A stretch of 12,947 nt of DNA from Gemmatimonadota bacterium (GCA_020431545.1 JAGQIB010000026.1:1-12947); one strand, 5' to 3'; counted from the stretch's first letter, positions 7,189 to 12,947 are shown. Notes: generated by a model from the letters alone, not told the origin. Made by a program: numbers and translations.

Positions 7189-7995
7189 CTATCCGGGCGT
7201 TCCGCGATCGTAGACCGCGGCCCAGTAGTGCGGCATCTCCTTCAGCTCCACGAAGCGCGAGGGAGCGTCCAGGAGGTGCATCAGGTCGCTCTTCCCGAAG
7301 AAGTTCTTGAGGACCTCGAACTCGCGCCCGTCGTCCAGGCGGCGAATCTGGAACGTGTCGCCGTGCTCGTCCGTGCGGGAGATCGGCGTGCTGCTGCCTT
7401 CCACGAAGCGATTGTCGAGCAGCACCACGCGCCCGCCGAGCCCCAGGCGATCGTCCAGCGAGTCCAGGAACCCTCGGATGCGCTCCCGCCGCAGATGCGA
7501 GATCCAGAAGCCGGCGAAGACGCAGTCGAACACGCCGGGAATGTCGTGGAGGTTCCAGGCGTCCGCGATCCGGAACGTCACGGGCGTGCGCCCGTACTCC
7601 CGGCGCCCGGCGATCTCGAGCACGGACTGGTTCAGGTCGGTCGCGGTGACGGAGCGCGCCGAGCGCGCCATGACCTGGGTCCACCAGCCGGTGCCGCACG
7701 CGAGCTCGAGCACGTTGCGGCCGGTGACCCACCGCTGCACCAGCGCCTCGAGCTTCGCGAGGTCCGCCTGGCGTTCCGGCTTCTGGTAGATGCGATCGTA
7801 CTCGGGCGCGCGATCGCGGTAGTAGCCCGCGAGTCGGCTCTGCGCCGGATCGGAGGCGGCTCCGGCGGGGTCGGTGGGATCCGGCCGGTTCGGATCGGGG
7901 ACGGCGGTGCCCACGTCGATGCGGGCGGGGCGCGGCGGGCGCGGGGCGCCTCCCGATCCGGGGTGGTGTCGCAGGCGGCGATCGAAGTCCGTCAC
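7189..7995 (-). CDS. Class I SAM-dependent methyltransferase
   Basis: This 268-aa Rossmann-fold methyltransferase (Methyltransf_11/25 type) is of unknown acceptor. SAM motif I is VLELACGTG at residues 95-103, motif II is VTATDLN with the ribose-binding Asp, and the aromatic YYRDRAPEYDRIY at 58-70 is typical of the N-terminal helix of this family. A later stretch VLLDNRFVEGSSTPISRTDEHGDTF and a C-terminal HYWAAVYD also fit a known bacterial subgroup. Residues 1-50 are a Pro/Asp/Arg/Ala-rich, probably disordered extension that the family does not need. The GTG at 7995 overlaps the preceding stop as GTGA and is preceded by GGAGGAG, which supports this start over a shorter one. The acceptor could be a small molecule; nothing in the neighbours identifies it. 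Confidence 0.9.
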   Translation of the reverse strand: MTDFDRRLRHHPGSGGAPRPPRPARIDVGTAVPDPNRPDPTDPAGAASDPAQSRLAGYYRDRAPEYDRIYQKPERQADLAKLEALVQRWVTGRNVLELACGTGWWTQVMARSARSVTATDLNQSVLEIAGRREYGRTPVTFRIADAWNLHDIPGVFDCVFAGFWISHLRRERIRGFLDSLDDRLGLGGRVVLLDNRFVEGSSTPISRTDEHGDTFQIRRLDDGREFEVLKNFFGKSDLMHLLDAPSRFVELKEMPHYWAAVYDRGTPG

Positions 7996-8288
7996 CGTTT
8001 CTCCTCCACGCTGCGCACCTTGTCCTCCATGGACTGCTCGCGATCGATCCGGGTCCCGAACTTCAACGTGGTCGTGATGCGCGGAGCGCCCATCTCGTGG
8101 ACGACCTCGTGGCAGCGACGGATCGCCGCGAACACGTCGTCCCACTCGCCTTCGATGTTCGTGCCGTAGGCGTGCAGCTCGTGCTTCAGCCCGGCCTCCC
8201 GCAGCACGCGCTCGCAGGCCGCGACGTGAGACGAGACCGAAACTCCCACTCCGAGGGGCACCACACAGAGGTCCGCGATCACTTTCAT
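7992..8288 (-). CDS. MTH1187/YqgV-family (thiamine-binding, DUF77) small protein
   Basis: The 98-aa protein has the compact ferredoxin-like fold pattern of the MTH1187/YqgV family. It starts MKVIADLCVVPLGVGVSVS and contains a central HELHAYGTNIEGEWDDVF and a late PRITTTLKFGTRID. Family members form tetramers and some bind thiamine or a related ligand; their cell role is poorly known. Length matches the usual 95-105 aa. The ATG at 8288 fits the family N-terminus; no strong ribosome-binding site is seen in the 26-nt gap after the ACP phosphodiesterase gene. Its stop overlaps the methyltransferase GTG. No thiamine biosynthesis gene or TPP-like leader was noticed nearby, so a thiamine role is not supported by context. 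Confidence 0.88.
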   Translation of the reverse strand: MKVIADLCVVPLGVGVSVSSHVAACERVLREAGLKHELHAYGTNIEGEWDDVFAAIRRCHEVVHEMGAPRITTTLKFGTRIDREQSMEDKVRSVEEKR

Positions 8289-8314
8289 ATGCCCGAGAGT
8301 TACCCGTCCGCCCC

Positions 8315-8917
8315 TTACGGGACAAGGAGCGCGGGCGAAAGAGGGCCCTCCGGCCCCAGGGCGCGCTCCAGATCCGCGGCGAACTCGCGGAAGTCCTCGC
8401 CCAGGGACTCCCCCTGCCGGTCCAGCTCCTCGGCCGCGGTCGGCAGCGGGTTCTCGCGGGAGATGCGCCGGGACACGCCCTGGAACACCCGCTCCATGCC
8501 GGCGCGGGTGCCGTAGCCGACGAAGACGTCGGTCGCGCGGGCGTAGGCGGCGAAGGAACGGAGACGGTCGGGCAGGATCGCGTCGGCGGCGGTGAGCTCC
8601 GCGAGGATGCCGTCGGCGACGTCGCGCAGCGGCTCCGGATCGAAGTCCGGCCAGTCGCGCGCGAGCACGTGATCCCACAGGATGTCGACGACCACTCCGG
8701 CGTAGCGGCGCAGCTCGGGACGAAGGCGGGCGCGGGTGCGCGCGAAGGCCGGATGGGCATCCGTGTACGTGTCGACCTTGCGGTGCAGGCGGATCCCCTG
8801 CACGACGGAGGCGTCGAAGCGGCCGCTCGGATTCCCATGCACGAAGTCGCCGAGCAGGTTGCCGAGCACCGACGTTCCGGAACGTCGCGCGACCCACACG
8901 TGCCCGAGATGATTCAC
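8315..8917 (-). CDS. ACP phosphodiesterase (AcpH/DUF479 family)
   Basis: This 200-aa protein is predicted to remove the 4'-phosphopantetheine arm from holo-acyl carrier protein in the cytoplasm. It matches AcpH in length (about 193 aa in E. coli) and motifs. These are an N-terminal VNHLGHVWVA resembling MNYLAHLYLA, GDF (Asp24), LHRKVDTYTDAHP (His45, Asp49), LRPELRRYAGVVVDILWDH (Asp78, Asp82, His83) and ARDW. These are the metal-binding residues of the HD-like fold as known for the family. The GTG at 8917 overlaps the murI stop as GTGA. Being second in a chain led by glutamate racemase does not by itself reveal a shared role. It ends in TAA, 26 nt before the next start. Confidence 0.88.
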   Translation of the reverse strand: MNHLGHVWVARRSGTSVLGNLLGDFVHGNPSGRFDASVVQGIRLHRKVDTYTDAHPAFARTRARLRPELRRYAGVVVDILWDHVLARDWPDFDPEPLRDVADGILAELTAADAILPDRLRSFAAYARATDVFVGYGTRAGMERVFQGVSRRISRENPLPTAAEELDRQGESLGEDFREFAADLERALGPEGPLSPALLVP

Positions 8918-9738
8918 GCGAGATCCACGAGCTCGATATCGTGCGGCGCCTCGGACGGCGGCAGGAAACGCGACGCCACACGCTCGAACCGATCCGGCGA
9001 GTCGGTCGCCAGCAGACGCGGCGCCGGCGACATGGCCCCCGGCGCGAGCGGCGCGGCGGCGAGTCCCCGCCGCGTGATCTCCTCGCGCACGACGTCGGCG
9101 GTGGTGGCCGCCGAGTCCACGATGCGCACGTCCGGGCCGGCGACGATCGCGATCGCGTCGGCCAGCACGGGAAAGTGCGTGCAGCCGAGCAGCAGACAGT
9201 CCGGCGCGTGTGCCTTCATCAGCGGCTCGACGTACTCCCGCGCGACCGCCTCGGCAATCGGTCCGTGGCTCCAGCCTTCCTCCGCCAGCGCGACGAACAC
9301 GGAGCAGCCCTTGGACACGACGTTCGCGTTCGCGCGCACGGCGCGGATCTCGCGCTCGTACGCGCCGCCGCGCGCGGTGGACTCGGTGGCCAGCACGCCG
9401 ATGCGCCCGCTCGCCGACGCGGCGGCCGCCGCCCGCGCGCCGGGCCGCACCACTCCCACCACCGGCACCGGCGCGAACTCCCGCTCCAGCGCGTCGAGCG
9501 CGAGCGAGGATGCCGTGTTGCACGCCACCACCAGCATCTTCACGCCGCGATCCACGAGGCAGTGCGCCGCCTGGATCGCGTAGCGACGCACCGTCTCCGG
9601 ACCCTTGGTCCCGTAAGGCAGCCGCGCCGTGTCGCCGAGGTACGTGAGCGGCTCGGCCGGCAGCGCCTCGCGCAGCGCACGCAGGACGGTGAGACCGCCG
9701 ACGCCGGAATCGAACACGCCGATGGGAAGATCGCGCAC
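8914..9738 (-). CDS. murI: Glutamate racemase
   Basis: The enzyme interconverts L- and D-glutamate, supplying D-Glu for peptidoglycan. The 274-aa protein has both catalytic cysteines, Cys73 in VVACNTAS and Cys186 in GCTHFP, the N-terminal DSGVGGLTV with Asp10-Ser11, and PYGTKG at 41-46. Length is normal for MurI (about 265-285 aa). I chose the GTG at 9738, where AGGAG lies six nt upstream and the protein begins RDLPIGVFDSG as most MurI do. In-frame starts at 9777 and 9804 would fall on or before the candidate promoter. It is the first gene of the minus-strand chain. Its start is divergent from the outer-membrane barrel gene. Confidence 0.96.
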   Translation of the reverse strand: MRDLPIGVFDSGVGGLTVLRALREALPAEPLTYLGDTARLPYGTKGPETVRRYAIQAAHCLVDRGVKMLVVACNTASSLALDALEREFAPVPVVGVVRPGARAAAAASASGRIGVLATESTARGGAYEREIRAVRANANVVSKGCSVFVALAEEGWSHGPIAEAVAREYVEPLMKAHAPDCLLLGCTHFPVLADAIAIVAGPDVRIVDSAATTADVVREEITRRGLAAAPLAPGAMSPAPRLLATDSPDRFERVASRFLPPSEAPHDIELVDLA

Positions 9739-9775
9739 GAGACGCTCCTGGGTGGGATCGAGCCGGAAAGCGAGC

Positions 9776-9804
9776 ATTCTCGCGGTCCCGCCGGATCGGC
9801 GCAA
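9776..9804 (-). promoter_or_regulatory. murI: Candidate promoter of the murI-led operon
   Basis: On the minus strand TTGCGC (9804-9799) is followed by a 17-nt spacer and GAGAAT (9781-9776), 4 of 6 to TATAAT. The transcript would start near 9769 and give a leader of about 30 nt before the GTG at 9738 with its AGGAG. The -35 is poor (3 of 6), so this is tentative, but its spacing and position agree with the start chosen for murI. Confidence 0.3.
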
Positions 9805-9842
9805 CGGCCGACGTAAATCCTCGGTGTTTCCGGGGGGTGGCC

Positions 9843-9871
9843 TTGTCGTCTGCGGAAGTGGGTCGGATACT
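9843..9871 (+). promoter_or_regulatory. Candidate sigma70-type promoter of the beta-barrel/methyltransferase pair
   Basis: TTGTCG at 9843-9848 (4 of 6) is followed by a 17-nt spacer and GATACT at 9866-9871 (4 of 6). The predicted start of transcription would lie near 9878, which is almost on the AGGAGG ribosome-binding site at 9879-9884. The leader would therefore be about 15 nt, unusually short. The boxes could instead serve a slightly different start point. Confidence 0.35.
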
Positions 9872-9892
9872 CCGACTCAGGAGGCGCCGCCG

Positions 9893-10573
9893 ATGCACCC
9901 GATCTTCCGTTCCCGCTCTCCGCTCCGCCCGGCACTCGCGGTCGCCGCGCTGCTCGCCGGCGCCGCCCCGGTCGCCTCGCCCGCCGCGGGGCTTTCGCTG
10001 GCGCAGTGGGGCGCCACGGCCGGCCTCGGATCCTGGACCCAGAGCTTCGACTACGACGGCGAACAGCTCTTCGATCCCGCGGACCGGATCTCGGGATTCG
10101 CGGGCGGCATCTGGTTCGATCTCGGCCGGAGCACGTTCTTCCCACGCGTGGAGGCGCTGTACCAGCAGCGCGGAACGCGCGATCAGAGTCCTCGCGCCGA
10201 TGAACAGGGCCAGATCGTGGGCCTGGCGACCCAGGAGGTCCGCGCGCACTACCTTTCGATTCCGATCTCCGTCCTCGCGGCGAAGCGGGGCGGCTCGATC
10301 GTCCCGTACGTGGGCGCGGGGGTCGGCGCGGAGTTCCTGCTCCAGACCCAGCACGACTCGGTCGGCGTGCAGGATCAGCTGAATCGCACGGCCCTCGGCC
10401 TCCACCTGCAGGCCGGATTCGAGCGCGGCAAGGCCGGCGTGATGGCCCGCTACTTCCGCGATCTCACGAATCCGTATCCCGGCGTGGAGAACGGGACCCT
10501 CACCGCGGTGCGGAACGAGGGATGGATCCTCCTTCTCACGATGAAGCTCGGACCGGTATCCTCCACCCCGTGA
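9893..10573 (+). CDS. Outer-membrane beta-barrel protein (PorT/OMP_b-brl_2-like)
   Basis: The 226-aa exported protein starts with a signal peptide (Arg-rich n-region, hydrophobic core at 13-25, likely cleavage after the Ala pair near 31-32). The rest alternates hydrophobic and polar residues as in small 8-stranded barrels. Strands end in aromatics (GGIWFDLGRSTFFPRVEALYQQRG; YLSIPISVLAAK; IVPYVGAGVGAEFLLQ; LHLQAGFERG; GVMARYFRDLTN; WILLLTMKLG). Glycine-rich YVGAGVGAEF is typical of PorT-like barrels. The last residue is Pro, not Phe, so the usual C-terminal barrel signal is shifted back to the final strand. No enzyme motif is visible, so the role may be structural or in transport. The ATG at 9893 has AGGAGG eight nt upstream; a longer open frame upstream is read-through. 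Its stop overlaps the next gene's GTG. Confidence 0.85.
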   Translation: MHPIFRSRSPLRPALAVAALLAGAAPVASPAAGLSLAQWGATAGLGSWTQSFDYDGEQLFDPADRISGFAGGIWFDLGRSTFFPRVEALYQQRGTRDQSPRADEQGQIVGLATQEVRAHYLSIPISVLAAKRGGSIVPYVGAGVGAEFLLQTQHDSVGVQDQLNRTALGLHLQAGFERGKAGVMARYFRDLTNPYPGVENGTLTAVRNEGWILLLTMKLGPVSSTP

Positions 10574-11391
10574 CGAACATGTTCTCGCGTTCCGAGTACC
10601 GGCGCGTGATCGCGTGGCCGGAGCGCATCAAACGCGAAGCTCCCTTCCTGCACGACGTCTTTGGCGACGCGCCCGCGCGCGGCCTGCCGCGGCGCCTGCT
10701 CGACGTGGGCTGCGGCAGCGGCGAGCACGCGCGCCACTTCGCGGAGCAGGGCTGGACCGCGGTCGGCGTGGACGTGTCCGATTCGATGATCGAGAGCGCG
10801 CGGGAGGTCGCGGGGGACACGAGCGCCGGCGGCTCGGTCCGCTTCGAGCTCCGCGACGGCGCCACCGCCGGCGAGCTGCCCGAGGCGCCGTTCGGCGGCG
10901 CGCTCTTTCTCGGCAACGGGCTCGCGTTCGTGCCCACGCGCGACGCACTCGACGCGCTGTTCCGCGGCATCGCCCGTGCGCTCGCGCCCGGCGCGCCGTT
11001 CCTGATCCAGACGCTCAACTACGCGCGCATCGCGAGCGGCGCCCAGCGCGCGATGCCGGTGAACGTGCGCGAGTTGCCGGAGGAGGAAGGCGGCGGAAAG
11101 GTCGTGCTCGTGCGCGTGTTCGAGCCGGCCGACGGCGACCAGGACTTCGTTCACTTCTTCCCGATCTCGCTGCATCTCGTGCCGAGCGAGACGGAAGGCG
11201 AGGCGCCGCGCGTGGACGTCCGCGGCGCGAAGCAGCTCCGCCACCGCGCCTGGCGCCGGCCGGACGTGGAATCCGCGCTCACTGCCGCCGGTTTCGAAAA
11301 TCTCTCCGTGTTCGGAGGCATGCGGCGCGAGCCGTTCGACGAAGCCACGTCTTCCGATCTCGTCGTCGCGGCGCGTACCGTTCCGGCCTAG
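10570..11391 (+). CDS. Class I SAM-dependent methyltransferase (second, unrelated to the first)
   Basis: The 273-aa protein has SAM motif I LLDVGCGSG at residues 43-51, motif II VGVDVSDSMI with Asp68, the acidic motif after SVRFELRDG, and a late ALFLGNGLAFVP strand. These place it in the Methyltransf_25/11 group. The C-terminal region ending FENLSVFGGMRREPFDEATSSDLVVAAR is the usual closing strand pair (beta-6/beta-7) of these enzymes. The acceptor is unknown. I placed the start at GTG 10570, which overlaps the barrel stop as GTGA; an ATG three codons later (10579) is an equal choice because no strong ribosome-binding site precedes either. Coupling to an outer-membrane protein gene suggests co-expression, not a shown shared function. 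Confidence 0.88.
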   Translation: MTNMFSRSEYRRVIAWPERIKREAPFLHDVFGDAPARGLPRRLLDVGCGSGEHARHFAEQGWTAVGVDVSDSMIESAREVAGDTSAGGSVRFELRDGATAGELPEAPFGGALFLGNGLAFVPTRDALDALFRGIARALAPGAPFLIQTLNYARIASGAQRAMPVNVRELPEEEGGGKVVLVRVFEPADGDQDFVHFFPISLHLVPSETEGEAPRVDVRGAKQLRHRAWRRPDVESALTAAGFENLSVFGGMRREPFDEATSSDLVVAARTVPA

Positions 11392-11394
11392 TCC

Positions 11395-11426
11395 CGGGCG
11401 TCGCCGCGGCTCCTTCGCGTCGCCCG
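11395..11426. terminator. Stem-loop just after the methyltransferase stop
   Basis: The arms CGGGCG (11395-11400) and CGCCCG (11421-11426) pair, and after a T-T mismatch CGC (11402-11404) pairs with GCG (11417-11419), leaving a 12-nt loop. It begins four nt after the stop codon at 11391. There is no T-run, so if it ends transcription it does so with the stronger hairpin that follows. Confidence 0.4.
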
Positions 11427-11433
11427 AGGAAGG

Positions 11434-11468
11434 CGCGGGCGGCGGTTCCCAGGCCGCCGCCGCCCGCG
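11434..11468. terminator. Perfect 12-bp GC stem-loop between convergent genes, possible bidirectional terminator
   Basis: The arms at 11434-11445 (CGCGGGCGGCGG) and 11457-11468 pair perfectly, with an 11-nt loop. The structure sits between the plus-strand methyltransferase (stop 11391) and the minus-strand spondin gene (stop 11490). That is where a shared terminator is expected. No T-run follows on either strand, so a canonical intrinsic terminator is not shown; high-GC bacteria can use such hairpins with or without Rho. Confidence 0.5.
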
Positions 11469-11489
11469 TCGTGCGCGTTCTTCGACCGA

Positions 11490-12182
11490 CTACCGGTACA
11501 GGTTCTTCACGCCGCCCCAGCTCGTCGCCTCGACGGGCGCCGGCTCGTTCGCCACGATCGTGATGGTGGCGGACGGCGGGAAGTCCCACGTCAGCATGCC
11601 GTAGGTCGGATCGTCGACGACGGAGTACGTGGAGATCATGCTCACGACGCCGTTCTCGTCCGGACCCACGCCGCTGTTCCCGTAGAAGGGAATGTGCGCG
11701 GCCATGCCCGTGTTCACCTCGGTGCCCGCGTCGTAGACGTTCGTCGGCGTGATGACCATCACGCCCATCGCCGGCAACGTCACGTTGCGGATGCCCGTGA
11801 ACAGGTCGTTCGTGCGGCCGAACATCGACGCCACGGAGACCAGATCGCCGGGGTTCGCCTCGAAGTCCACCGACACCGAAGTGAAGAACGGACCCGTGCC
11901 GGTGACGACAGTGTGCACGTTCGGGCTCGCCATCGCCTCGGCCGCCACGCCCGTGGGCGCGCCTTCCTCGGCGAGCGTCTCGAGGCCGGGCGAGGCCGGC
12001 ATGCCCAGGGTGAAGATGGAGTAGCCGGCGTCGTGCACGACCACGACGGGCGGGGCGAGCGGCTGGCCGGTGTCCGGACCGCCGGAAACGTTGTCCTCCA
12101 GAGTGAGCGTGTAGGGGATCGCGCCGGCCGCGACCGGCAGCAGAACGAACGCGCCGAGAAGCGCGAGTGAAACGGAACGCAT
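11490..12182 (-). CDS. Secreted spondin-domain protein
   Basis: The 230-aa protein has a signal peptide (MRSVSLALLGAFVLLPVAAGA, cleavage near residue 21). Residues 23-215 follow the bacterial spondin_N pattern: YTLTLEDNVS, APPVVVVHDAGYSIFTLGMPASPGLETLAEEG, an Ala-rich helix, VVTGTGPFF, a strand ending in FEANPGDLVSVASMFGRTNDLFTG, VYDAGTEVNTG and the last VSMISTYSV. Spondin domains in eukaryotes are extracellular adhesion/metal-binding modules; bacterial roles are not well known. The last 15 residues (about 216-230) leave the domain and read PVEATSWGGVKNLYR, a tail I have seen on secreted proteins of related high-GC phyla. The ATG at 12182 with GGGAG seven nt upstream is preferred to a start at 12305, which lacks the signal. 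The gene is divergent from the Crp/Fnr regulator. Confidence 0.85.
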   Translation of the reverse strand: MRSVSLALLGAFVLLPVAAGAIPYTLTLEDNVSGGPDTGQPLAPPVVVVHDAGYSIFTLGMPASPGLETLAEEGAPTGVAAEAMASPNVHTVVTGTGPFFTSVSVDFEANPGDLVSVASMFGRTNDLFTGIRNVTLPAMGVMVITPTNVYDAGTEVNTGMAAHIPFYGNSGVGPDENGVVSMISTYSVVDDPTYGMLTWDFPPSATITIVANEPAPVEATSWGGVKNLYR

Positions 12183-12215
12183 GAAGAGTCTCCCTGAGGA
12201 GAAAAGGCGATGGAA

Positions 12216-12239
12216 CGGCCGGCGGAGTTCGCCCGGCCG
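12216..12239. repeat. 7-bp stem-loop in the leader of the spondin gene
   Basis: CGGCCGG (12216-12222) and CCGGCCG (12233-12239) are perfect complements around a 10-nt loop. The structure lies 34 nt upstream of the spondin start and downstream of the candidate promoter, so on the minus-strand transcript it would be in the 5' leader. Chance is a real possibility at this GC content. Confidence 0.35.
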
Positions 12240-12244
12240 CGAGA

Positions 12245-12263
12245 CGGAAGCGAACGGCTTCCG
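12245..12263. repeat. 7-bp stem-loop, second in the spondin leader
   Basis: CGGAAGC (12245-12251) and GCTTCCG (12257-12263) pair perfectly with a 5-nt loop (GAACG). It directly follows the 12216-12239 hairpin. Tandem leader hairpins could stabilise or regulate the mRNA, or the palindrome could be an operator for the divergent regulator. Confidence 0.4.
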
Positions 12264-12274
12264 ACGGGGCACGA

Positions 12275-12305
12275 GAGATACGCGACGGGTCTCGAACTGT
12301 GACAA
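12275..12305 (-). promoter_or_regulatory. Candidate promoter of the spondin gene
   Basis: Minus-strand TTGTCA (12305-12300, 5 of 6 to TTGACA) is followed after 19 nt by TATCTC (12280-12275, 3 of 6). The spacer is 2 nt longer than ideal. It would give a leader of about 85-90 nt holding both hairpins. The plus-strand promoter of the Crp/Fnr gene is not clear; TATCAA at 12334-12339 is -10-like but lacks a -35, and this region shares its space with the divergent gene. Confidence 0.25.
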
Positions 12306-12345
12306 GGGGTCCCGCCTCGCCCGCCGCTCGTGCTATCAATGGTCC

Positions 12346-12947
12346 ATGATCGACGACCGATCGTTCGCCGACCTGGCTCACGCGTATCCCGCCCTCGCGC
12401 GCCTGCCCCGCGAGCTGACCGCGGGACTGCGCGACGTGACCGTGCGCGTCACGGTGCCGCCGGGTCACGTCCTGTTCGACGAGACGGGCCCGTGCACCGG
12501 GCTGCCGCTTCCCGTGCGCGGCTGCGTGCGCGTGTTCAAGCGCTCGCCCGAGGGGCGCGAGCTCGTGCTGTACCGGGTCCGCCCCGGCGACCTGTGCGTG
12601 CTCACGATCGGGTGCCTGCTCGGCCACTCCGTGTACTCCGCGACCGGTGTGGTGGAGGAAGAGGTCGACGGCTTCGTGATCCCGCAGAGCGTGTTCGCGC
12701 GGCTCATCGCGGGCGACGCGGGCTTCCGCGACACCGTGCTCGCGACGTTCGCGCACCGGCTGGGCGAGACGATGACGCTCGTGCAGGCCGTGACGTTCCA
12801 GCGCCTGGACGAGCGGCTCGCCGCCACGCTGCTCGAGCGCGGGGACGACATCCGGGTGACGCACCAGCAGCTCGCCGACGATCTCGGCAGCGTGCGCGAG
12901 ATGGTCAGCCGTCTCCTCGAGGGATTCCGGGCCGAGGGCATCCTGGA
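12346..12947 (+). CDS. Crp/Fnr-family transcriptional regulator, cut by the right window edge
   Basis: I read 200 codons of a protein that is normally about 215-235 aa; only the end of the DNA-binding wing is missing. Residues about 25-120 form a cyclic-nucleotide-binding-like beta-roll (VPPGHVLFDETG, RGCVRVFKRSPEGRELVLYRVRPGDLC). A dimer helix follows at about 122-160 (FAHRLGETMTLVQAVTFQRLDERLAATLL). The HTH is at about 168-195 (IRVTHQQLADDLGSVREMVSRLLEGF) with the conserved Ser-Val-Arg-Glu-Met-Val-Ser-Arg-Leu recognition helix. Four cysteines (Cys50, Cys60, Cys84, Cys90) lie in the sensor domain; they are not spaced as in FNR's N-terminal [4Fe-4S] cluster. There is no obvious cAMP phosphate-binding RGE motif, so the ligand is unlikely to be cAMP. 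It may sense redox or sulfur species. The ATG at 12346 is the best start although no strong ribosome-binding site precedes it. Confidence 0.92.
   Translation, partial: MIDDRSFADLAHAYPALARLPRELTAGLRDVTVRVTVPPGHVLFDETGPCTGLPLPVRGCVRVFKRSPEGRELVLYRVRPGDLCVLTIGCLLGHSVYSATGVVEEEVDGFVIPQSVFARLIAGDAGFRDTVLATFAHRLGETMTLVQAVTFQRLDERLAATLLERGDDIRVTHQQLADDLGSVREMVSRLLEGFRAEGIL

Noticed and set aside
5773..9738. The minus-strand chain as a new defence or biosynthetic gene cluster
   Set aside because: No nuclease, NTPase, toxin, carrier-protein or scaffold-forming enzyme is present, and most members are ordinary housekeeping-type families. Only the coupling is unusual.
9739..9804. Upstream in-frame starts for murI (ATG at 9777, TTG at 9804)
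   Set aside because: They lack a ribosome-binding site and overlap the candidate promoter, whereas the GTG at 9738 has AGGAG six nt upstream and gives the usual MurI N-terminus.
8315..10405. A 696-codon minus-strand frame whose C-terminal part is the ACP phosphodiesterase
   Set aside because: Only the last 200 codons match a family. The upstream part is an out-of-frame reading of murI and antisense to the barrel gene, so there is no fusion protein.
12294..12340. Possible CRP- or FNR-like operator half-sites (TGTGA and ATCAA-like words) in the regulator's upstream region
   Set aside because: Only single half-sites are present with no matching partner at the right spacing, so no operator can be claimed.
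10450..12864. An 804-codon minus-strand frame spanning the methyltransferase, spondin and Crp/Fnr genes
   Set aside because: It crosses three well-supported genes in other frames, and its Arg/Ala/His-rich translation has no family signature.

Overview
The window is GC-rich bacterial DNA with strong G/C bias at third codon positions, which is why long open frames appear antisense to most real genes. An RND pump with a lipoprotein adaptor, a PorT-like outer-membrane barrel and several exported proteins point to a Gram-negative envelope. The S9 peptidase type, the spondin-domain protein and its Trp-Gly...Leu-Tyr-Arg C-terminus recall uncultivated high-GC phyla such as Candidatus Eisenbacteria or Gemmatimonadota. 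That placement is a guess from protein style, not a demonstrated assignment. I see no tRNA, rRNA, CRISPR array, insertion sequence or phage gene, and no clear sign of recent transfer.

Layout. (1) Positions 1-3454, minus strand: an efflux operon of a periplasmic adaptor lipoprotein (HlyD/AcrA type) followed, with a 4-nt GTGA overlap, by an RND permease that runs off the left edge. (2) 3455-3730: a divergent control region rich in inverted repeats. (3) 3731-5776, plus: an exported prolyl-oligopeptidase-family (S9) serine peptidase. (4) 5773-9738, minus: a tight seven-gene chain read from the right, murI (glutamate racemase), an AcpH-like ACP phosphodiesterase, an MTH1187-family small protein, a SAM methyltransferase, a one-domain asparaginase, a DUF6572-like protein and a PaaI-type hotdog thioesterase. 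Four of its six junctions are 4-nt stop/start overlaps and the other two gaps are 17 and 26 nt. (5) 9739-9892: divergent promoters. (6) 9893-11391, plus: an outer-membrane beta-barrel protein coupled to a second SAM methyltransferase. (7) 11392-11489: two stem-loops between convergent genes. (8) 11490-12182, minus: a secreted spondin-domain protein. (9) 12183-12345: a divergent control region with two leader stem-loops. (10) 12346-12947, plus: a Crp/Fnr-family regulator with four cysteines, cut by the right edge.

How the genes work together. The adaptor and permease would form a tripartite pump with an outer-membrane channel encoded elsewhere. The seven-gene chain starts with a cell-wall precursor enzyme (D-glutamate supply) and otherwise holds small metabolic or housekeeping enzymes. 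The overlaps imply co-transcription and translational coupling, but I cannot name one pathway that uses all seven. The Crp/Fnr protein is divergent from the spondin gene and may control it. Nothing here is convincing evidence of a new defence, mobile or biosynthetic system. The points most worth a second look are the coupled asparaginase-domain/DUF6572 pair, the likely CTG start of the thioesterase, the spondin C-terminal tail, the Cys-containing Crp/Fnr sensor, and the unexplained hairpins in the intergenic regions.
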